64,000 nucleotides of DNA from Lysinibacillus sp. SGAir0095 (lineage in GTDB: Bacteria > Bacillota > Bacilli > Bacillales_A > Planococcaceae), in assembly GCF_005491425.1 (NCBI RefSeq), contig NZ_CP028083.1, positions 768,001 through 832,000 of the forward strand. Reading direction: 5' to 3'. Below, piece after piece: positions 46,201-53,925 of the stretch (position 1 is its first letter; every line of letters starts with the position of its first letter). A model generated the notes under the pieces. That model was not told the DNA's origin. It was given only the letters and a program-made list of their open reading frames with translations, and ran no database searches. Both the position numbers and the translations under genes were made by a program.

Positions 46201-46529
46201 ATTATGAGCACCTTAAACATTCAGGAGAGCTACCGATTATCGGTGTCAACACGTATTTAAATCCGAATCCACCTTCTGCTGAAAGCATTAACAGCATGGA
46301 AATAGCTCGTGCTTCAAAAGAAGAAAAAGAATTACAAATTCATAATTTACAAGCTTTCCAAACTCGTCACCAATCAAAATGTGAAGCTTCCCTAAATAAG
46401 CTAAAAGAAGTGGCGCTTTCTGGCGGTAACATATTTGAGCAGTTAATGGAAACAGTCCAAGTAGCAAGTCTTGGCCAAATTACAAAGGCCTTATATGAAG
46501 TTGGCGGGCAATACAGAAGAAATATGTAA
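43254..46529 (+). CDS. icmF: Fused isobutyryl-CoA mutase (IcmF)
   Basis: Adenosylcobalamin enzyme interconverting isobutyryl-CoA and n-butyryl-CoA, in one 1091-aa chain with its own chaperone. N-terminal B12 domain (about residues 20-150) with the Co-ligating His in FDGHDVSVN; central MeaB-like G domain with P-loop GTGGAGKSS (near residue 215) and [16 protein letters not shown]-terminal mutase barrel (about 560-1090) with [13 protein letters not shown] and [13 protein letters not shown]. Start ATG 43254 has AAAGGGG eight bases upstream. The domain order and length distinguish it from methylmalonyl-CoA mutase. The cofactor supply genes are at 32-35 kb. Confidence 0.95.
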   Translation: MVNVKQTDDTEKKGVYRPKHHVRFVTASSLFDGHDVSVNIMRRILQASGVEVIHLGHNRSVEEVVNAAIQEDAQAVAISSYQGGHMEYFKYMYDLFAEKGAPHIKIYGGGGGVILPREIEELHEYGIAGIFSPEDGMKLGLQGMINKQIEESDFSTLKGNSIELIEKVSTDRPEILANLITAAEIGGDGQTVHLIEEARKKSKNTPVLGITGTGGAGKSSLTDELIRRFLREFPEKKIAIISVDPTKQKTGGALLGDRIRMNAIFDQRVYMRSLATRGSRTELSASIGDVLDIVKAADFDLIIVETSGIGQGDAEITKYTDLSLYVMTSEFGAPTQLEKIDMIDYADLIVINKFERKGSEDALRQVQKQYQRSHELWSEDLDKMPVYGTIASQFNDKGTNSLFAALVSKINEKFDFDWKTSYELFVKTQKQDVIIPTNRRYYLREIADTVRNYHKNASQQVELARKLYQLEGTINQILEKSPEDALVKSLESLAEGVKGELSAESKRILQNWEKIKEAYAGDEFVTKIRDKEIRTILKTTSLSGTKIPKVALPKYKDYGEILRWVYAENVPGEFPYTAGVFPFKREGEDPKRQFAGEGTPERTNKRFHYLSKDDDAKRLSTAFDSVTLYGEDPDYRPDIYGKVGESGVSVCTLDDMKKLYAGFDLCAPSTSVSMTINGPAPIILAMFMNTAIDQQVRNKEEELGRQLTVEEFAEVRAKTLQVVRGTVQADILKEDQGQNTCIFSTEFALRMMGDIQAYFIDQKVRNYYSVSISGYHIAEAGANPISQLAFTLANGFTYVEYYLSRGMNIDDFAPNLSFFFSNGLDPEYTVIGRVARRIWAVVMRDKYNANDRSQKLKYHVQTSGRSLHAQEIDFNDIRTTLQALMALQDNCNSLHTNAYDEAITTPTEESVRRAMAIQMIITKEHGLSKNENPLQGAFIVEELTDLVENAVLEEFERMNDRGGVLGAMETQYQRGKIQEESMYYEHLKHSGELPIIGVNTYLNPNPPSAESINSMEIARASKEEKELQIHNLQAFQTRHQSKCEASLNKLKEVALSGGNIFEQLMETVQVASLGQITKALYEVGGQYRRNM

Positions 46530-46537
46530 TGATGATG

Positions 46538-46580
46538 CGCTTGCTTTTGGTATTGTTACCAAAGGTGAGCGTGATTTTTT
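46538..46580 (+). terminator. Terminator of icmF
   Basis: CGCTTGCTTTTGGTA pairs with TTACCAAAGGTGAGCG (one bulge), then GATTTTTT. It begins eight bases after the stop. Confidence 0.85.
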
Positions 46581-46925
46581 ATGGGATGAAGTAAGAGGGT
46601 TACCTTATGTGATAGCTGGGGAGTACTGGTATATGGTCACATGAACTAGTTTAACCAACACTCAAGCATGTGTTATTTGAATGCAAGAGGTGTTATTTTG
46701 CATCCAAATACCAAAATATAAATGGTTAGTATCGAGTACCAGTGGTTTATTATTAAATAAAATTATGGGAAATAGTTACATTTAGGAGGTATCGGTCCTT
46801 TAAATATGAGATAATTTTGTTAATTAGCCAATTTATGAAAAAATAGTTCTATTTATGGGTGTGAAAAGTATTACTATTTTTATGAATTTAGCTATAATAG
46901 ATGGGACAGAAGGGAAGGATTTCAA
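46581..46925. other. Intergenic interval between icmF and a small membrane protein
   Basis: No gene seen. A hairpin TTTGAATGCAA/TTGCATCCAAA sits at 46676-46708. A promoter-like TATAAT at 46893-46898 with TTACTA 16 bases upstream precedes the small gene at 46926. Confidence 0.45.
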
Positions 46926-47087
46926 TTGCTGAAACAATACTTACATTACATAATTATCTTGGCGTGTTTGATTGGCATCTTGTTTTTGTATGATAAGCAA
47001 TTAGGATCTGTTCCACTATTGATATTATCTGGTTTTTTATTTTATTTAGGAATTAAAGAAATATATAAAATAAAAAAGAGTAAATGA
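46926..47087 (+). CDS. Small membrane protein of 53 aa, unknown
   Basis: A TTG start with AAGGGAAGGA seven bases upstream opens 53 codons: MLKQYLHYIIILACLIGILF then LYDKQLG, a second hydrophobic segment and a basic tail ending KIKKSK. Two membrane helices with a short loop are predicted by eye. A TATAAT lies about 30 bases before the start. The combination of promoter, ribosome site and helix pattern makes it likely real. No family recognised. Confidence 0.6.
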   Translation: MLKQYLHYIIILACLIGILFLYDKQLGSVPLLILSGFLFYLGIKEIYKIKKSK

Positions 47088-47357
47088 AACTAGCATAGTG
47101 TATAGCACTTTGTATATAATGGATATTATGTTTAAGATATGTATTATCTTTGTTTACAGATAAATGGGGAAACCAACCTTATCTGAATGAGTGTAGCTAG
47201 AGCATCCTATTATACGGCTTTAGTGGAAAGCAAAGTTTTCTAATGGAGTAACTACAACAATAGAAATAGTGATAATGAAAATGTTATCACTTACTACAAA
47301 TGTGTTTTGAACAAAAATAGTGCTACTTATTGTACTGATGGAAAGGACGTGCACGAG

Positions 47358-47939
47358 TTGGATATTCGTGAAATGACAAAAGAACAATTAGCAGAAGAAT
47401 CGTTAATTGACTTAGCCTATGCAATGTTAGAAGAGAGAAAATCACCAATTGCATTCCCGGAACTTTTAAAAGAAATTCAAAATTTAAATGGTTTATCTGA
47501 TGCAGAAATCCAAGATAGACTAGTACAATTTTATACAGATATGAATATCGATGGACGATTCCTGTTAAACCATGAAAATGGATGGGGACTTCGTGAATGG
47601 TATAAAGTTGAAACAATTGAAGAAGAAACAGCACCAACTGTTAAAGCGCGCAAACGTAAATCAAAAGCATCTGCTGACGATGAAGAAGATTTAATCGTTG
47701 ATGAAGATGATTTAGTATTTGAAGAAGACTTCGACGAATTTGTTGATGAAGAAATTGATGAGGACGAGGACGATGACGAAGATATTGACTTCGTTGAAGA
47801 AGAAATTGACAGCATCGATGAAGTAGACGCAGACATTGACGATGACCTGATCGAAGAAGAAGACGGTTTCATCATTGATGACGACGAAGAAGCAGAAGAT
47901 GAAGACGAAGAAGAATTGGATGAAGATGTAGAAAAATAA
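47358..47939 (+). CDS. rpoE: RNA polymerase delta subunit
   Basis: Delta factor of Firmicute RNA polymerase; improves promoter selectivity and recycling. The N-terminal winged-helix HARE-HTH domain covers residues about 1-90 (ESLIDLAYAMLEE, FYTDMNIDGRF, WGLREWY) and the C-terminal half is a disordered Asp/Glu tail. Start TTG 47358 (193 aa) has AAAGGA ten bases upstream and aligns with the B. subtilis start; upstream in-frame codons lack a ribosome site. Precedes pyrG as in B. subtilis, but a repeat array and an IS separate them here. Confidence 0.95.
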   Translation: MDIREMTKEQLAEESLIDLAYAMLEERKSPIAFPELLKEIQNLNGLSDAEIQDRLVQFYTDMNIDGRFLLNHENGWGLREWYKVETIEEETAPTVKARKRKSKASADDEEDLIVDEDDLVFEEDFDEFVDEEIDEDEDDDEDIDFVEEEIDSIDEVDADIDDDLIEEEDGFIIDDDEEAEDEDEEELDEDVEK

Positions 47940-47956
47940 TTTTATGTCTGATGACG

Positions 47957-47997
47957 TGTAGGTAGGGATGAGATTTGCCCTACCTACACTTTTTTTG
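47957..47997 (+). terminator. Terminator of rpoE
   Basis: TGTAGGTAGGG pairs with CCCTACCTACA around ATGAGATTTG, then C and seven T. Confidence 0.93.
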
Positions 47998-48364
47998 TGG
48001 GATGTTTTGAGTGAAAGGAGGCTGGTTGAATACTGGTAGTCCTTGGTGATGGGGATGAAGCACTTTTTGCTGGAGCTTTCAGTGTGAGAAGTACTTGATG
48101 GAAGGGATAAAGCGCTTTTGGGTAGAGGTTTCAGTGTGAGAAGTACTTCATGAAGGGGATGAAACACTTTTTGCTGGAGCTTTCGGTGTGAGAAGTACTT
48201 CATGGAGGGGATAAAGCACTTTTTGCTGGAGCTTTCGGTGTGAGAAGTACTTCATGAAGGGGATGAAGCATTTTTTGCTGGAGCTTTCGGTGTGAGAAGT
48301 ACTTCATGGAGGGGATGAAGCACTTTTTGCTGGAGCTTTCGGTGTGAGAAGTACTTCATGGAGG

Positions 48365-48372
48365 GGATGAAG
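48365..48372 (+). other. Left target-site duplication of the IS
   Basis: GGATGAAG directly before the left IS end; the same eight bases occur at 49874-49881 after the right end. Removing the IS and one copy restores an intact 52-bp unit. Confidence 0.9.
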
Positions 48373-48471
48373 GATTAAGTCCATATAATTGTGTAAAAAG
48401 AAAAAGAGTCATTTTATTCTCTCTTGGATACAATGTTTTCAGCGACGATAAACATGAAAGAGGGAATAATA

Positions 48472-49638
48472 ATGACTCAATTACAGTTTAACTTAGATAT
48501 GGACTTTTTAAAAGATTCTGTACTAAATTCTGACTTAAATACAGTGGTTAAATCTGCTTTAGTATTAGTTTTAAATGAGTTTATGGAAAAAGAAAGAGAC
48601 GAATATTTAAATGCAGCGGCTTATGAGCGTTCGAATGATCGAATCGATTACCGAAATGGCTACTACGAGCGTGAAATCGTTATGAGTGTTGGAAAACTAA
48701 CTTTAAAAGTTCCTAGAACTCGCAACGGTGAATTTTCTACTAGTGTGTTTGAAAAATATGCTAGACATGATCAAGCGTTGATTCTATCGATGATAGAAAT
48801 GGTTGTAAATGGTGTCTCCACAAGAAAGGTAACTCAAATTGTGGAACAGCTTTGTGGTGAAACTGTATCAAAATCACTCGTGTCTTCACTGACTCAAAAA
48901 CTAGATCCCATTATTAACACTTGGGCAAACAGACCTTTAAACACGACTTACTATCCTTATATTTTTCTGGACGCAATGTATATTAAAGTGCGTGAACATC
49001 ACCAAGTTGTATCGAAGGCTGTCTATATTGCAACGGCTATTACAGAAGAGAATAAACGTGAAATTTTGGGTTTAAGTGTAGACCATGTGGAGAGCTATGA
49101 TAGCTGGAGTCGTTTTCTTCAACACTTAAAATCCCGAGGAACTCAATCACCCAAGTTAGTTATATCTGATGCTCACCAAGGTTTACGAAAAGCCATCCAA
49201 CGCGAATTCATCGGAACTACATGGCAAAGATGCAACGTACATTTTAAACGTAATATTATTGAAAAGCTGCCGAAAAAGGATTCAGGAGATTTCCGTCTCA
49301 TGATTAGACGTATCTTTGATGCAGTTACCCTTGATGATATGCGCAAATTTAAAGATGAATTAATGAATCAGTATGCAGAAGATCGCAGATATGAAAAAGC
49401 ACTTACAGTACTAGATGAAGGTTTCGAAGATACCATTCAATATATGAATTTTCCGAAAGGTATACGTGTCAATATTCGAAGTACGAATTCTCTGGAACGA
49501 CTAAATCAAGAAGTACGTAGAAGAGAGAACGTAATCCGTATCTTCCCTAATACCCAATCTGCCTTTAGATTAGTTGGTGCTGTGTTAATGCACTATCAAG
49601 AAAACGATTATTCAAAAAGAACAGGACTTTCTAGATAG
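48472..49638 (+). CDS. IS256-family (Mutator-type) transposase
   Basis: 388-aa DDE transposase catalysing movement of the surrounding IS by a copy-out mechanism known for the family. Acidic residues are visible in order: Asp in YIFLDAMYIK (near residue 168), Asp in LVISDAHQGL (near 234) and Glu in STNSLERLNQEVRRR (near 345); CNVHFKRN matches the conserved C..H helix. Start ATG 48472 with GAGGG nine bases upstream; an in-frame ATG at 48424 lacks a good site. No frameshift or internal stop. Confidence 0.94.
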   Translation: MTQLQFNLDMDFLKDSVLNSDLNTVVKSALVLVLNEFMEKERDEYLNAAAYERSNDRIDYRNGYYEREIVMSVGKLTLKVPRTRNGEFSTSVFEKYARHDQALILSMIEMVVNGVSTRKVTQIVEQLCGETVSKSLVSSLTQKLDPIINTWANRPLNTTYYPYIFLDAMYIKVREHHQVVSKAVYIATAITEENKREILGLSVDHVESYDSWSRFLQHLKSRGTQSPKLVISDAHQGLRKAIQREFIGTTWQRCNVHFKRNIIEKLPKKDSGDFRLMIRRIFDAVTLDDMRKFKDELMNQYAEDRRYEKALTVLDEGFEDTIQYMNFPKGIRVNIRSTNSLERLNQEVRRRENVIRIFPNTQSAFRLVGAVLMHYQENDYSKRTGLSR

Positions 49639-49660
49639 TATTTCTGATTTATCTTGTCAA

Positions 49661-49769
49661 CCTTAACTCCCGCCCAGGGAGTATCTCACATTCCGTAAAG
49701 GCTATCAAAGTGAAAAGAGCCTTTGACAGCCTTTACGGAATATGAGTGATTAACCCATGGGAGTTAAGG
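49661..49769 (+). repeat. Long internal hairpin at the 3' end of the IS
   Basis: CCTTAACTCCC and GGGAGTTAAGG form the outer arms; ATTCCGTAAAGGCT-TCAAAG and CTTTGA-AGCCTTTACGGAAT form a second, inner stem of about 20 bp. It follows the transposase stop by about 20 bases, with no T tract. Confidence 0.85.
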
Positions 49770-49873
49770 GAGAAAAATGTAGTGGGTGGATAATTTATTA
49801 CCCCCAATTTTTACAATTAAAATTTAGTTGAAAACATTCGTATTGAATTTTACACAATAACTTGGACTTGACT

Positions 49874-49881
49874 GGATGAAG
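49874..49881 (+). other. Right target-site duplication of the IS
   Basis: GGATGAAG directly after the right IS end; see the left copy at 48365. Confidence 0.9.
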
Positions 49882-50268
49882 CACTTTTTGCTGGAGCTTT
49901 CGGTGTGAGAAGTACTTCATGAAGGGAATGAAGCACTTTTTGCTGGAGCTTTCGGTGTGAGAAGTACTTCATGAAGGGAATGAAACGCGTTATAAGAGAG
50001 AATTTAGTTCGATATACGTTTCATAAAGGGAATGAAACGCATTCTAAGAGATATTTTAGTTCGAGATGCGTATCATAAAAAGGATGAAGCACTTTGTGGA
50101 GCAAGTTTTAAGTTGAGACGCATTTCATCCATGGAATAGATTTTCTCTCGTAAACTCGCGTCATAATTAGCGCTTTTTTTATATGTCATCACAAAGTAAC
50201 TCGACCTCCATCGAAAAAAATTAATTTCGCTTATATTAGCGAAATTATGCTAATCTCTATTAAAGCAC

Positions 50269-50382
50269 TTGACTTCTATTGACGTTCCATTTATTCTTTT
50301 ACTTGGGCTCCATTCGAGATGGAGAATGACCGTGAACCAATCACGCTCCCCCTGCAAATCATGCAGGAGGAGCGTTTTTTTG
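50269..50382 (+). promoter_or_regulatory. pyrG promoter, GGGC start and CTP-responsive attenuator
   Basis: -35 TTGACT (50269-50274), 17-bp spacer, -10 TATTCT (50292-50297), then seven bases to GGGC (50305-50308). A terminator follows: CGCTCCCCCTGC, AAATCAT, GCAGGAGGAGCG and seven T (50344-50382). In B. subtilis pyrG, low CTP causes stuttering at GGGC, adding extra G residues that pair with the C/U-rich left arm of the terminator and prevent its folding. All parts are present here, including the CTCCCCCT target. Confidence 0.88.
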
Positions 50383-50602
50383 TTTTTTCTAGGTCAATAG
50401 TAAATACGAAAAACTCTCCATGTTTAGTTTTGAAAACTTTAAGAAACCTATACAGAAATCACAACAATCCCATTACAAAGTTTTAAATGTTGAGACTTGA
50501 AATTTATGAATTGGGAATGAATGATAATGTACAGACTAATTTAAAGTTCTCAAGCTTTATTATTTATAAATAGCAATTGTAGGTATGAGGAGGAATTTGC
50601 AA

Positions 50603-52201
50603 ATGACGAAGTATATTTTTGTAACAGGTGGGGTAGTTTCTTCACTTGGTAAAGGAATTGTTGCATCATCATTAGGAAGACTATTAAAAAATCGTGGGCT
50701 ACAAGTAACAATTCAAAAATTTGATCCGTATTTAAATATTGATCCAGGTACAATGAGTCCGTATCAGCACGGTGAAGTGTTTGTAACAGATGATGGTGCC
50801 GAGGCTGACTTAGACTTAGGGCACTATGAACGTTTCATCGATATTAATCTGGGTAAACATTCGACTGTAACTTCTGGTCGTGTCTATCAATCGGTTTTGG
50901 CGAAAGAGCGTCGTGGTGATTACAATGGTAAAACTGTGCAAGTAATTCCTCATGTTACAAATGAAATAAAAGATCGTATTCAACGTGCTGGTCGTGAAAC
51001 GAGTGCGGATATCGTTATTACTGAAGTTGGAGGAACAGTTGGGGATATCGAATCTCTTCCATTCCTAGAAGCGATTCGCCAAATGAAAACCGACCTTGGT
51101 CATCACAATGTAATGTATGTGCATTGTACGTTAATTCCTTACATTGCCGCAGCTGGTGAGTTAAAAACAAAACCAACTCAGCACTCTGTAAAAGAATTAC
51201 GTTCACTAGGTATTCAACCAAATATCATTGTAGTTCGTACTGAACAGGCAGTATCTGAAGAAATGAAAGAAAAATTAGCTCTATTCTGTGATGTTAAACC
51301 ACGTGACATTATTGAATCTCGTGATGCAGAAACGTTATACGATATCCCATTAAACCTGCATGCTCAGGATTTCGATGATATTGTTCTAGAACATTTTGGA
51401 ATCGAAGCACCGGAAGCAGATATGGCAGACTGGAAAGAGCTTGTAACGAAAGTAAAAAATCTTTCACACAAAACGCGTATTGCATTAGTTGGTAAATATG
51501 TTGAGCTGCAAGATGCATATATTTCTGTTGTAGAAGCATTAAAACATGCTGGATATGTCTATGATTCTGATATCGAAGTGGATTGGATCAATGCAGAAAA
51601 TGTAAATGCAGAAAATGTTGATGAATTATTAAAGGATGCAGATGGGATTTTAGTACCAGGTGGTTTCGGTGATCGAGGTATTGAAGGAAAGATCTCTGCT
51701 ATCAAATATGCACGTGAAAACGATATTCCTTTCCTAGGAATTTGCTTAGGCATGCAATTAGCGACAATTGAATTTGCTCGTAACGTTCTTGGTTTAGAAG
51801 GAGCGCATTCTACAGAGTTAAATAAAGAAACGCCATATCCAATTATCGACTTCTTACCAGATCAAAGTGATGAAGTAGATTTGGGTGGAACATTACGTTT
51901 AGGTTTATATCCATGTAAATTAGTTGAAGGTTCCCGTGCAGCACAAGCTTATAATGACGAATTGGTTTATGAGCGTCATCGCCATCGTTATGAATTCAAC
52001 AATGAATTCCGTGAAGCAATGGAAGCAGAAGGACTTGTTTTCTCAGGTACAAGCCCTGACAACAAATTAGTGGAAATTATTGAGTTACCAGAGAAAAAGT
52101 TCTTCGTGGCATGTCAATTCCATCCAGAACTAATTTCTCGTCCACAACGTCCACAATCATTATTCCGTGAATTTGTAGGGTCAGCTTTCAATAATCGTTA
52201 A
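50603..52201 (+). CDS. pyrG: CTP synthase
   Basis: Makes CTP from UTP with glutamine nitrogen; cytoplasmic, 532 aa. N-terminal amidoligase domain (about 1-265) with [12 protein letters not shown] and [13 protein letters not shown]-terminal class I glutaminase domain with the nucleophile Cys in GICLGMQL (near residue 380) and the His-Glu pair in FHPEL. Start ATG 50603 has AGGAGG about nine bases upstream; an in-frame ATG at 50585 would overlap that site. Controlled by the upstream attenuator. Ends in a terminator. Confidence 0.97.
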   Translation: MTKYIFVTGGVVSSLGKGIVASSLGRLLKNRGLQVTIQKFDPYLNIDPGTMSPYQHGEVFVTDDGAEADLDLGHYERFIDINLGKHSTVTSGRVYQSVLAKERRGDYNGKTVQVIPHVTNEIKDRIQRAGRETSADIVITEVGGTVGDIESLPFLEAIRQMKTDLGHHNVMYVHCTLIPYIAAAGELKTKPTQHSVKELRSLGIQPNIIVVRTEQAVSEEMKEKLALFCDVKPRDIIESRDAETLYDIPLNLHAQDFDDIVLEHFGIEAPEADMADWKELVTKVKNLSHKTRIALVGKYVELQDAYISVVEALKHAGYVYDSDIEVDWINAENVNAENVDELLKDADGILVPGGFGDRGIEGKISAIKYARENDIPFLGICLGMQLATIEFARNVLGLEGAHSTELNKETPYPIIDFLPDQSDEVDLGGTLRLGLYPCKLVEGSRAAQAYNDELVYERHRHRYEFNNEFREAMEAEGLVFSGTSPDNKLVEIIELPEKKFFVACQFHPELISRPQRPQSLFREFVGSAFNNR

Positions 52202-52207
52202 TTTTCC

Positions 52208-52250
52208 AAGACTTTTTCCTATTATTTTAATGGGAAGAAGTCTTTTTATT
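52208..52250 (+). terminator. Terminator of pyrG
   Basis: AAGACTTTTTCC pairs with GGGAAGAAGTCTT (mismatch in the middle), then TTT. Six bases past the stop. Confidence 0.85.
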
Positions 52251-52322
52251 AGTTCAATTACAAAAAATAAAAAATTATCCATTTTTTAATCCGTGTAAAT
52301 ATGATAATAATTAAGATAGCAA

Positions 52323-52350
52323 AACCTCTTTTCGTGGGGGAAAAGAGGTT
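52323..52350 (-). terminator. Probable terminator of ywjG (minus strand)
   Basis: AACCTCTTTT and AAAAGAGGTT form a perfect 10-bp stem with an eight-base loop. The T tract after it on the minus strand is short (TTTTG). Confidence 0.65.
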
Positions 52351-52359
52351 AAGAAGGAA

Positions 52360-52893
52360 TTATAATTCGTCGTCATCAGAAATCATTTCATCATAGTTTA
52401 ATTTGATTGCTTCATATATAAATAGTCCAGCCATGAGATGTGGAATTACAACACGTTCGCCTAAATTAGTCGGATGAGGCAAGATTCCACCCCGCACTTT
52501 CATGGAAACGTATGTATAGGCTAGTTCACTCAATACATTAGTGTCACTTTTCGGCTCACTTGAAACAACAGAAAAAGGAATAAAGCTATCGTATAGATTT
52601 TTTGCTAGGCTTAAAGCTTTCTGGTTATCGCTATTTGCAGTGAATAAACAAACTCGATCGGATTCAGTTAGGGGAATATCCTTTGACCAGGTTTTCAAAT
52701 TGGTAAAGGGTTCTGCCCCATATAATGCATTTAGTTCGATTGCTTGTAATTCATCGAAACAAGCAAAATAGATATTTCCTTGGCCTATACTTGCTTGGGC
52801 CAATAGACGTGAAGTTTCTTCAATTGCTTCTTCTTCACTTTGTATAATTCTTTGAAATAATCCACTCATTTGAGTAGAAAGTATTTTAGACAT
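52360..52893 (-). CDS. ywjG: DUF2529 family protein (YwjG), SIS-like
   Basis: 177-aa cytoplasmic protein of the DUF2529 family, which has a sugar-isomerase (SIS)-like fold. Recognised by sequence and by its fixed position between pyrG and spo0F on the opposite strand, as in B. subtilis. The C-terminus is acidic (MISDDDEL). AGAGGTGA precedes ATG 52893. Its role is unknown. Confidence 0.85.
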   Translation of the reverse strand: MSKILSTQMSGLFQRIIQSEEEAIEETSRLLAQASIGQGNIYFACFDELQAIELNALYGAEPFTNLKTWSKDIPLTESDRVCLFTANSDNQKALSLAKNLYDSFIPFSVVSSEPKSDTNVLSELAYTYVSMKVRGGILPHPTNLGERVVIPHLMAGLFIYEAIKLNYDEMISDDDEL

Positions 52894-52967
52894 AAATTCA
52901 CCTCTTCATGTATTATAATTTTTTATAGAGAAAAAATAAAATATGAAGATTTTTGTAAACAATTTAA

Positions 52968-52993
52968 AGGATTTTTCGCAAAAATAATCGAAA
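52968..52993 (+). promoter_or_regulatory. Possible sigma-H promoter of spo0F
   Basis: AGGATTT (52968-52974), 12-base spacer, ATCGAAA (52987-52993) resembles the sigma-H consensus RnAGGAwWW-N11/12-RnnGAAT with one mismatch in the -10. spo0F has a sigma-H promoter in B. subtilis. About 85 bases before the gene. Confidence 0.35.
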
Positions 52994-53079
52994 GTATGTT
53001 TAAACTGGTTATTATAGGGAATACGTAGTCGTGGAAGAAAATTACTTTTATCATATTATCACGTTAAGGGGAAGTTGCT

Positions 53080-53439
53080 GTGAAAAAAATATTAATCGTA
53101 GATGATCAAAAGGGAATTCGTCTTTTATTAAATGAAGTATTCTCAAGAGAAGGATATAAGGTTTATCAAGCTTCAAACGGCGTGGAAGCGCTTAAAATAA
53201 TCGAAAATGAAGAAATTAATTGTGTCATGCTAGATATGAAGATTCCTGGAATGAACGGTATTGAAATTCTAAGTAGAATACGTGAAAAAAACCTTGAAAT
53301 GCCAGTGTGTATGATGACTGCTTTTGAAGGGGAAGATATACTAACGGAAGCTAACCAGTTAGGTATAACGAAGTATTTTAGAAAACCTTTTAATATATTG
53401 GATGTAAGAGATGAAGTGAATGCACTATTAAACGATTAA
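53080..53439 (+). CDS. spo0F: Sporulation phosphorelay response regulator Spo0F
   Basis: Single-domain receiver (119 aa) that takes phosphate from sporulation kinases and passes it to Spo0B. Acidic pocket IVDD at residues 6-9, phospho-acceptor Asp52 in CVMLDMKIPGMNG (Asp54 in B. subtilis numbering), switch Thr in MMTAFEG and Lys in YFRKPF. No output domain, as expected. GTG start 53080 preceded by AAGGGGA. Position between ywjG and fbaA is conserved. Confidence 0.95.
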   Translation: MKKILIVDDQKGIRLLLNEVFSREGYKVYQASNGVEALKIIENEEINCVMLDMKIPGMNGIEILSRIREKNLEMPVCMMTAFEGEDILTEANQLGITKYFRKPFNILDVRDEVNALLND

Positions 53440-53584
53440 ATCGATTAATCGTTTCCTTCTTAGCGTGATAATCTTAATGAGGTTAGAGACAAGCGTTTCT
53501 ACACATAGTAAAATCCCGTCTGTAGAACCTAAAAGAATAAATGACTTACTAAATAAAAATAGATGAATAGAGTATTTTTTGCGC

Positions 53585-53818
53585 CTGCATCTGTGGCAAG
53601 CTTTCTATGCAGTTTAAACATCGAAATTAAATTACTGTACCTTTAAAGTGTTTCTTCTGGTATACAATTACTTGTTTACAAAAAAGTACACATGTCGCAG
53701 GCTTTCGGCGCAGAAAACAAACCCGTCTCGTGAAACTTGAGAGACGGGATTTGATTCATATACTGAACAGAAATTAGATTAATAAAGTATTTTGTGGCTG
53801 TCGCAAGCTTTCGCCACA
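53585..53818 (+). repeat. Three related elements with a conserved loop TGTsGCArGCTTTC
   Basis: Copies at 53585-53612 (stem CTGCAT/ATGCAG), 53693-53706 (loop sequence, stem degenerate) and 53793-53818 (stem TGTGGC/GCCACA). The stems differ but pair; the loop is nearly constant. Copies one and three are preceded by AGTATTTT. A further stem CCCGTCTC/GAGACGGG (53722-53748) follows copy two. Confidence 0.75.
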
Positions 53819-53820
53819 GA

Positions 53821-53860
53821 AAAGCATGTCGGCTCAGACTTGAGAGCCGACATGCTTTTT
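53821..53860 (+). terminator. Strong terminator upstream of fbaA
   Basis: AAAGCATGTCGGCTC, loop AGACT-TGA, GAGCCGACATGCTTTTT: a 14-bp stem with five T. It separates spo0F transcripts from fbaA. The spo0F-fbaA gap of 486 bp otherwise holds no gene. Confidence 0.88.
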
Positions 53861-53925
53861 GCTATGATTAATCTGGAATAATTATCTTATTAATTTACTT
53901 AGCTGTCCGAGGAGGATTTTCGTAT

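Larger units (their letters stand above)
48373..49873 (+). mobile_element. IS256-family insertion sequence, complete, 1501 bp
   Basis: Terminal inverted repeats of about 26 bp: left GATTAAGTCCATATAATTGT, right (read inwards) AGTCAAGTCCAAGTTATTGT, each continuing GTAAAA. One transposase gene fills it. Flanked by an 8-bp duplication, GGATGAAG, as expected of the family. Inserted within unit seven of the 52-bp array. Both ends and the transposase look intact, suggesting a recent and possibly active copy. Confidence 0.92.
48055..50130. repeat. Tandem array of eleven 52-bp hairpin units, split by an IS
   Basis: Units start at 48055, 48107, 48159, 48211, 48263, 48315 and 48367 (the last split by the IS and resuming at 49876), then 49928, 49980, 50032 and 50084: exactly 52 bp apart each time. 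Each unit is a palindrome at its ends (ATGAAGCACTT...AAGTACTTCAT) with a GCTGGAGCTTTCGGTG-type middle. The units at 49980 and 50032 have changed both arms together (ATGAAACG...CGTTTCAT; ATGAAACGCAT...ATGCGTATCAT). No coding potential credible. Confidence 0.93.

Noticed and set aside
47531-48203. Serine-rich and hydrophobic frames antisense to the rpoE tail and the array
   Set aside because: They mirror the Asp/Glu codons of rpoE and the repeat and have no ribosome site.
48055-50130. CRISPR array
   Set aside because: The whole 52-bp unit repeats; there are no variable spacers, and the interruption is an IS.
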